Part shown: in pieces, positions 59,457 to 64,000 of the stretch
Layout: every line of letters begins with the position of its first letter
Position numbering within the stretch: the first letter of the stretch is position 1
NCBI RefSeq assembly: GCF_024198255.1
Contig: NZ_JAJVKW010000002.1
Coordinates: 868,001 to 932,000 of the forward strand
Length of the DNA: 64,000 bases
DNA from: Myxococcus guangdongensis
GTDB taxonomy: Bacteria > Myxococcota > Myxococcia > Myxococcales > Myxococcaceae
Reading direction: 5' to 3'
Notes under the pieces: model-generated
Told to the model about the DNA's origin: nothing
The model's database searches: none
What the model saw: the letters and a program-made list of their open reading frames with translations, nothing else
Made by a program: the position numbers and the translations under genes

Positions 59457-59537
59457 CCCACCTGCACAGAACGCCTGAATCCCCTATGCTCGTGACAGGC
59501 CCGTGAGACCCGCCGGATCCTGACGGGGGGAGCGCCG

Positions 59538-59897
59538 ATGATGAACCCAGCAAGTCAGAAGAGCAGCCTGGCGGATGACCGCCGTTTGTTCCCCCGCCTC
59601 CAGGCGGCGCTGTACGCGCGCCCCGCGCGACTGAAGTTCGGGGACAAGCAGCGGGTGCTGGATGCGAGCCTCGGCGGCGTGCGCATCTACTCCGACGACG
59701 CGTACACCGAGGGCAGCAACCTGGAGGTGGACCTGTTTCTCGGGGACGGCACGACGCTGGAGTGTCGCGCGCGCGTCGCGTGGCTGCGCAAGCTGCCCAA
59801 GGACGCGGAGGCCGTCTACGAAGTCGGGCTCGCGTTCATGGACGTCACCCCGGAGGCGCTCGAGCGCCTCAAGTCGGTGCTCGTCGCCGAGGACTGA
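59538..59897 (+). CDS. PilZ domain protein
   Basis: This 119-residue protein is a single PilZ domain with the complete c-di-GMP signature: Arg16-x3-Arg20 (DDRRLFPR) and DASLGG (42-47), followed by VRIYSDDAYTEGSNLEVDLFLGDGTTLECRARVAWLRKL and VYEVGLAFMDVTPEALERLKSVL. It should bind cyclic di-GMP and pass the signal to motility, exopolysaccharide or other targets. Start ATG 59538, with GGGGGGAG before it (a second ATG follows at once). It is a single gene between the zinc-finger gene and the TetR/saccharopine unit. Confidence 0.93.
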   Translation: MMNPASQKSSLADDRRLFPRLQAALYARPARLKFGDKQRVLDASLGGVRIYSDDAYTEGSNLEVDLFLGDGTTLECRARVAWLRKLPKDAEAVYEVGLAFMDVTPEALERLKSVLVAED

Positions 59898-59909
59898 GGC
59901 GCCCCCCGC

Positions 59910-60569
59910 TCACTTCGGCGGGGTCGTCCAGTCGGCCCAGAGGGCGCGCAGCTCCTGCTCCAGTCCTGGCACCGCCACGGAGCGCAGGCTGCCGCCGCCG
60001 CGGAAGAGGGACAGTCCTTCGAAGAAGGCCATCAACAGGGCGGCTCGCCGCTCCCTTCGCGCGGGCGTGAGCGCGGGGGTGAGTGGCTGGAGCAGCTCGA
60101 CGAGCCCCTCGCGATAGCCGGCGTAGAAGACGCCGAGCGCCTCGGCCACCATGGGGTCGCGCGCGGCCAGGGCCCAGAGTTCGGCGAAGAGCTGGAAGTG
60201 TCGGGGGGACTCCTGGTCCTCCAGGATGGCGTCCAGCGCGTGTCGCAGCCGTTGGTCGGGGTGCGCGCCCGCGCCGTCCATGCGCTCGCGGACGTGGCGG
60301 ATGGCGGCCTCCAGGTAGCGCGACAGGAGCGCGCGCACGACGTCCTGCTTGGTGGGGAAGTAGTACTGGAGGTTGCCCAGGCTCAGGCCCGCGCGCTGGG
60401 CCACGCCGCGCAGGGCGAGGCCCGCGTAGCCCTCCTCCACGAGCACCTCCATGGCCGCGTCGAGGATGCGCTCCACGCGCTCGTGGCCCTTGGCGTGGAC
60501 GGCGGTGCCCTCGCGGGGCTTCGCGGAGGGGAGCGTGCCGGGCGTCTTGCTCGCGCGGCGGGGGCTCAC
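59910..60569 (-). CDS. TetR-family regulator
   Basis: The 219-residue protein has the TetR helix-turn-helix in HERVERILDAAMEVLVEEGYAGLALRGVAQRAGLSLGNLQYYFPTKQDVVRALLSRYLEAAI (about residues 29-90) and an all-helical ligand domain. The start is GTG 60569, whose GTGA overlaps the stop of the saccharopine-reductase-like gene, so regulator and enzyme are translated from one transcript. It most likely represses this unit through the palindrome at 61731-61746. The inducer should be a substrate or product of the enzyme; unknown. The N-terminal 25 residues are basic and unstructured. Confidence 0.92.
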   Translation of the reverse strand: MSPRRASKTPGTLPSAKPREGTAVHAKGHERVERILDAAMEVLVEEGYAGLALRGVAQRAGLSLGNLQYYFPTKQDVVRALLSRYLEAAIRHVRERMDGAGAHPDQRLRHALDAILEDQESPRHFQLFAELWALAARDPMVAEALGVFYAGYREGLVELLQPLTPALTPARRERRAALLMAFFEGLSLFRGGGSLRSVAVPGLEQELRALWADWTTPPK

Positions 60570-61678
60570 GCGGCCACCTTCAACGGCGCGGGGGCGGAGG
60601 CGACGAGCGACGCGTCGATGCGCACCTGGACGCCGCAGGCGCGCAGGGCCGCGAGGGACGCCTCGGCGCGGGGCTCGTGCTCGGGGAACCAGACGCCGGG
60701 GGCGGGTGGAGGCGCGCCGTCGACGCCGAGCAGTCGTTCGACGCCGAGCAGCGCGCCCACGGCCGTCAGGTGGGCCTGGCCCTTCGGGTCGAGCACCTCG
60801 ATTCGGGCGCGGCCGTGTTCGCCCACCACGTCCGCGACCCAGGCCGCGTCACCGCCCTTGTTGCTGGTGGCGAGCAGCGCGCGGCGCAGGCGCGTCAGGC
60901 GGGGGTGCTGGAGGAGCTTGAGCACGCCGAGCCGCTGGAGGACCACCAGCGACCAGGTGGCCGAGTCCGAGTCGAAGCCCATGCGCGTGGCCACGCCGCG
61001 CGCGCCCAGCACCGCGGGCAGCGTGGCCTGCTCGGGGGTGTCCAGGCGGAACACGCGCGTGCTCTTCCCGTCGGAGAAGGTGACCTTCCGTCCATCCGTC
61101 ATTGGCAGCACGTGGCGCTCCTGGCCGTCCTCCTTCACCTCGAAGGACAGGGCCAGCCGGTCCATGTACTCGAGGGAGTCCGGCCCCGCCACGTCGGCGA
61201 GCGCGAAGCGGATGCCCACGTCCACCTGGGACAGCGCCCCCACGCGCGAGGCGGCCACGGCGACGAGGCGAGGCACCAGTCCGGCCATCCACGCGGAGCC
61301 CAGCAGCACGGGTGCGCGAGGGGGCATGCCCGACAGTCGCAACATCGCGGAGCGCATGCGCGAGGTCCATCGGGTGATGTCCAACAGCGGCACTCCGGCG
61401 CGCGCGGCGGAGACGAGGAGGTGGTCCTCGGGGTCGTTCACCAGGGCGACGACGGCGGCGGGTCGTCCTTTCAGCACGGCCAGCGGGTCCTTCGCGCGGA
61501 TGTCCATCGCCACGCCGCGGGCCAGGCCGAGCTGGGAGGCGAGCGCCTCGGCCGGCTCCTGCCGCCGGCCCGCGATGACCAGCGGCAACGTCGGGTGCCG
61601 CTCCCGCAAGAGCCGGGCGAGCCGGACGCCGACGATTCCATAGCCACCCACCAGGACGACGCTTCCCTCGGACTCCAT
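60566..61678 (-). CDS. Saccharopine dehydrogenase-like reductase
   Basis: The 370-residue protein has an N-terminal NAD(P) fold with VLVGGYGIVGVRLARLLRERHP and VIAGRR (Arg-Arg suggests NADPH), a central region with LLDITRWTSRMRSAMLRLSGMPPRAPVLLGSAWMAGLVPRLVAV, and a C-terminal mixed domain. It resembles saccharopine dehydrogenase/reductase-like proteins, including those now seen as membrane-bound or trans-acting enoyl reductases. No lysine-pathway gene is near, so a side role such as lipid or aldehyde reduction is possible. The start is ATG 61678. It leads a two-gene unit with the TetR gene. Confidence 0.88.
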   Translation of the reverse strand: MESEGSVVLVGGYGIVGVRLARLLRERHPTLPLVIAGRRQEPAEALASQLGLARGVAMDIRAKDPLAVLKGRPAAVVALVNDPEDHLLVSAARAGVPLLDITRWTSRMRSAMLRLSGMPPRAPVLLGSAWMAGLVPRLVAVAASRVGALSQVDVGIRFALADVAGPDSLEYMDRLALSFEVKEDGQERHVLPMTDGRKVTFSDGKSTRVFRLDTPEQATLPAVLGARGVATRMGFDSDSATWSLVVLQRLGVLKLLQHPRLTRLRRALLATSNKGGDAAWVADVVGEHGRARIEVLDPKGQAHLTAVGALLGVERLLGVDGAPPPAPGVWFPEHEPRAEASLAALRACGVQVRIDASLVASAPAPLKVAA

Positions 61679-61721
61679 GACGACTCCCGTGCACGGACAC
61701 GGGACATCCGTGCCTCACGGG

Positions 61722-61746
61722 AGGTCAATATAGGTCATTCGACCTA
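61722..61746 (-). promoter_or_regulatory. TetR-type operator TAGGTC-N4-GACCTA upstream of reductase gene
   Basis: A perfect 6-bp inverted repeat (61731-61736 / 61741-61746, spacer ATTC) lies 53-68 bp upstream of the reductase ATG. A third half-site AGGTCA (61722-61727) is in direct repeat with the first. A -10-like TATATT (minus strand, about 61727-61732) lies within the operator, so binding would block RNA polymerase. This is the likely autoregulatory site of the TetR protein. Confidence 0.6.
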
Positions 61747-61863
61747 ATTTTCACGACAATCGTCCGGAGGGTCCCTGCCACCTCGGGCCTCAACCCTCCA
61801 ACTGGAGCCCTCTCAGACACCAGCCATTGTGCTCCCCTACCAACTGGCCCAGGCTCCCCCCAC

Positions 61864-62700
61864 GTGAGCCAGGTCCCCTCCTCCGAGACACCCCGACGCG
61901 CGGGCTTCGCCCGGCTCGCCTTCGAGCGCGCAGGTGAGCGCACCGTGGTCCGCACCGCGCTCGCGCACAGCCCGCTGCGACTGCTCACACCCCGCAACCA
62001 CGGCCACGCCGCGTGGGCCTACACCAGCTCGTTCGGCGGCGGGCTCGTGGACGGAGACTCGCTCCACCTCGACATCGACGTGGCCCCCGGCGCCTCCGCG
62101 TGGCTGTCCTCCCAGGGCGCCAACCGCGTCTACCGCTCCCCCTCCGGCTGCGCGAGTGACGTGTCCGCCCGCGTGGGCGACGACGCCCTGCTCGCGTGGG
62201 TGCCAGACCCCACCGCATGCTTCACCGGCGCGCGCTACACCCAGACACTCGCCTTCCAGCTCGCGCCCACCGCGTCGCTCGTCGTCGCCGACATCGTCAC
62301 CTCCGGCCGCAGCGCCAGCGGCGAGCGCTGGGCCTTCTCCCACTACGCCTCCACCCTGCGCGTCCACGTGGGCGAGCGCGCCCTCGTCGACGAGCGCTGG
62401 CTCCTGGACCCCACCCACGGCCCCCTGTGCGAGCGACTCGGCCGCTTCGAGGCCATGGCCTCCGTCCTCCTCGTCGGCCCCGCCCTCGCCACCGCCCGCG
62501 AGGCCCTGCTCGCCCGCGTCACCGCGCTGCCCGTCACCCCACGCGCCGACCTCATCCCCTCCGCCAGCCCCCTGGGCACCCACGGCCTGCTCCTCCGCGC
62601 CGCCGCCGTCTCCGTCGAATCCCTGGTGCGCACCACCCACGACTGGCTCTCCTTCCTCCCCGCCCTCCTCGGAGACAACCCCTGGGCCCGCCGCGTGTGA
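61864..62700 (+). CDS. ureD: Urease accessory protein UreD (UreH)
   Basis: The 278 residues match UreD: RAGFARLAFERAGERTVVRTALAHSPLRLLTPRNHGHAAWAYTSSFGGGLVDGDSLHLDIDVAPGASAWLSSQGANRVYRSPSG. UreD binds the urease apoprotein and, with UreF and UreG, guides nickel into the active site. It is often the first gene of ureDABC operons, as here. The start is GTG 61864; an ATG is not available nearby and the conserved part begins at ~15 residues. The gap to ureAB is 84 bp. The other accessory genes (ureE, F, G) are expected beyond the window. Cytoplasmic. Confidence 0.92.
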   Translation: MSQVPSSETPRRAGFARLAFERAGERTVVRTALAHSPLRLLTPRNHGHAAWAYTSSFGGGLVDGDSLHLDIDVAPGASAWLSSQGANRVYRSPSGCASDVSARVGDDALLAWVPDPTACFTGARYTQTLAFQLAPTASLVVADIVTSGRSASGERWAFSHYASTLRVHVGERALVDERWLLDPTHGPLCERLGRFEAMASVLLVGPALATAREALLARVTALPVTPRADLIPSASPLGTHGLLLRAAAVSVESLVRTTHDWLSFLPALLGDNPWARRV

Positions 62701-62738
62701 GCCCCCCGCTGGCGGCCCGCCCCGACCTTGCACTAGTG

Positions 62739-62750
62739 TTGACGCGTCAA
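62739..62750 (+). promoter_or_regulatory. Perfect palindrome TTGACGCGTCAA upstream of fused ureAB
   Basis: This 12-bp palindrome lies 35-46 bp before the ureAB start and between ureD and ureAB (62701-62784). TTGACG could also serve as a -35 element. The dyad may be an operator for an internal promoter that controls the structural genes. No regulator gene is visible. Confidence 0.4.
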
Positions 62751-62784
62751 GTCATGGCGCCGTCGAACCCCGGGAGTCGCGCGC

Positions 62785-63555
62785 GTGCACCTGTCCCCTC
62801 GAGACGTCGACAAGCTGTTGCTGCATCAGGCGGGCTTCCTGGCCCAGAAGCGGCTCGCCCGAGGCGTCCGGCTGAGCTACCCGGAGGCCATCGCCCTCAT
62901 CGCCACCCAGTTGCTGGAGTTCATCCGTGACGGGAGAAGCGTCGCGGAGTTGATGGACCTGGGCCGCAAGCTGCTGGGCCGCGCGCAGGTGATGGAGGGC
63001 GTGCCGGAGATGCTCGCGGAGGTGCAGGTGGAGGGCACCTTCCCGGACGGCTCCAAGCTGGTGACGGTGCACCACCCCGTCGTCGCCGAGCACGGGGACT
63101 TGGAGCTCGCGCTGTACGGCAGCTTCCTGCCAGTGCCCTCGACAGAGCGCTTCACGGCCACCACCACCCCAGGCGACGGCATCCCCGGCGAGGTGCGCGT
63201 GTTGCCCGGCGAGGTGGAGCTCAACGCGGGCCGCGAGAGCGTCTCCCTCTCCGTCACGCACCGGGGAGACCGCCCCATCCAGGTGGGCAGCCACTATCCC
63301 TTCTTCGAAACCAACCGCGCGCTCGTGTTCGACCGGGAGAAGGCCTACGGCCACCGCCTGGACATCCCCGCGGGAACGGCGGTGAGGTTCGAGCCGGGGG
63401 AGACGAAGACGGTGAGCCTGGTCGCCATCGCGGGCGAGCAGGTGGTGCGGGGCGGCAACGCGCTGGGCAGCGGCAAGGTGTCCGCCGAGAACCGGGCGCG
63501 CGCGATGGCGCAGGTCCGCGAGCGGGGCTTCGGCCACGAGGAGGAGCGCGAATGA
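62785..63555 (+). CDS. ureAB: Urease gamma-beta fusion subunit
   Basis: The 256 residues join the gamma subunit (about 1-100: [99 protein letters not shown]) and the beta subunit (about 133-245: [71 protein letters not shown]) by an extra segment of about 30 residues. Gamma-beta fusions are known from Helicobacter and some other bacteria. The start is GTG 62785, with GGGAG 7 bases upstream. Its TGA overlaps the ureC start (ATGA, 63552-63555). Confidence 0.95.
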   Translation: MHLSPRDVDKLLLHQAGFLAQKRLARGVRLSYPEAIALIATQLLEFIRDGRSVAELMDLGRKLLGRAQVMEGVPEMLAEVQVEGTFPDGSKLVTVHHPVVAEHGDLELALYGSFLPVPSTERFTATTTPGDGIPGEVRVLPGEVELNAGRESVSLSVTHRGDRPIQVGSHYPFFETNRALVFDREKAYGHRLDIPAGTAVRFEPGETKTVSLVAIAGEQVVRGGNALGSGKVSAENRARAMAQVRERGFGHEEERE

Positions 63556-64000
63556 GCCGGAAGATGGACCGTCGTCACTACGCGGACATGTTCGGCCCCA
63601 CCACCGGGGACAAGGTGCGGCTGGGCGACACGGGCCTGTGGGCCCAGGTGGAGCGCGACGCCACCGTCTACGGCGACGAGTGCAAGTTCGGCGGCGGCAA
63701 GGTGCTGCGCGAGGGCATGGGCCAGCGCGCCGGCGTGGGCGACGCGGACGCGCTGGACCTGGTCATCACCAACGCGCTCATCCTCGACTGGACGGGCATC
63801 TACAAGGCGGACATCGGCGTCAAGGCGGGCCGCATCGTCGGCATCGGCAAGGCGGGCAACCCGGACATCATGGCGGGCGTGACACCGGGCATGGTGGTGG
63901 GCGTGACGACGGAGGCCATCTCCGCGGAAGGACACCTCGTCACCGCGGGCGGGCTGGACACGCACATCCACTTCATCTGCCCGCAGCAGGCGGACGAGGC
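63552..64000 (+). CDS. ureC: Urease alpha subunit, N-terminal part
   Basis: The first 149 residues of urease alpha are present and the window ends in the gene. [58 protein letters not shown] is the usual start, and [22 protein letters not shown] has the HxH motif (THIHF) that ligates nickel 2. The remaining Ni ligands, the carbamylated Lys (about 217) and the flap lie beyond the window. It overlaps ureAB by four bases and is translated with it. Confidence 0.95.
   Translation, partial: MSRKMDRRHYADMFGPTTGDKVRLGDTGLWAQVERDATVYGDECKFGGGKVLREGMGQRAGVGDADALDLVITNALILDWTGIYKADIGVKAGRIVGIGKAGNPDIMAGVTPGMVVGVTTEAISAEGHLVTAGGLDTHIHFICPQQADE

Noticed and set aside
1..64000. CRISPR array, tRNA, rRNA, IS element, phage genes
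   Set aside because: No cloverleaf, regularly spaced repeats, transposase, integrase or structural phage genes could be found by eye.

Overview
The window is 64 kb of very GC-rich DNA, tightly packed and with codon use typical of Myxococcaceae (Myxococcus, Corallococcus and relatives). The evidence is the mix of families: Hanks-type Ser/Thr kinases with long low-complexity linkers, FHA and PilZ proteins, many Cys-anchored lipoproteins, MopE-type Cys/Asp repeats, ELWxxDGT repeats, a TonB-dependent receptor carrying its own TonB-type domain, and a lipoprotein toxin of the Sit type followed by an Imm11 (MXAN_0049-type) immunity gene. I see no rRNA, tRNA, CRISPR array, insertion sequence or prophage. 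About 57 protein genes are supported; the first (esterase lipoprotein) and last (urease alpha) run off the window.

Layout. 1-8.6 kb: surface and signalling proteins (esterase, lipoprotein, FHA protein, a secreted protein with a gliding-motility-type C-terminal domain, PEGA kinase, MopE-like repeat protein, PEGA-like protein). 8.7-11.2 kb: host-attachment family protein, HAD phosphatase, GST and a cyclase-fold protein that lacks one metal aspartate. 11.4-19 kb: a kinase with a 48/51-bp repeat linker, an S46 dipeptidyl peptidase, a lipase and an unrecognised Cys-rich protein. 19-27.2 kb: MocR regulator divergent from a rhodanese, a TonB-like protein, Dps, an SDR-GST pair, SelO and two membrane proteins. 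27.2-29.9 kb: a less GC-rich cassette with a lipoprotein AHH nuclease toxin and two immunity genes of different families (Imm11, Imm21). 29.9-37.7 kb: pyrophosphatase-CHAD pair, several lipoproteins and an Hsp70-family protein. 37.8-47.8 kb: PLP decarboxylase, then an OmpA/TonB-receptor/lipoprotein unit, a chalcone-isomerase-fold protein and a KAS III-like enzyme. 47.8-64 kb: molybdopterin oxidoreductase, LPG-synthase-like membrane protein, enoyl reductase-type MDR and SDR, a large zinc-ribbon protein, an ELWxxDGT lipoprotein, a copper-radical oxidase, PilZ, a TetR/saccharopine-reductase unit and the start of a urease operon (ureD, fused ureAB, ureC).

Most notable are the kin-discrimination cassette; an 11-bp mRNA hairpin that hides the ribosome binding site of a small Cys-repeat lipoprotein; repeated AGTGG/CCACT boxes between the MocR and rhodanese genes; an operator-promoter unit upstream of the gliding-type-domain gene; and palindromes at the TetR unit and in front of ureAB. 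Several hairpins without U-tracts look like terminators. All functional statements come from reading the sequence and recalling families; no database search was run.
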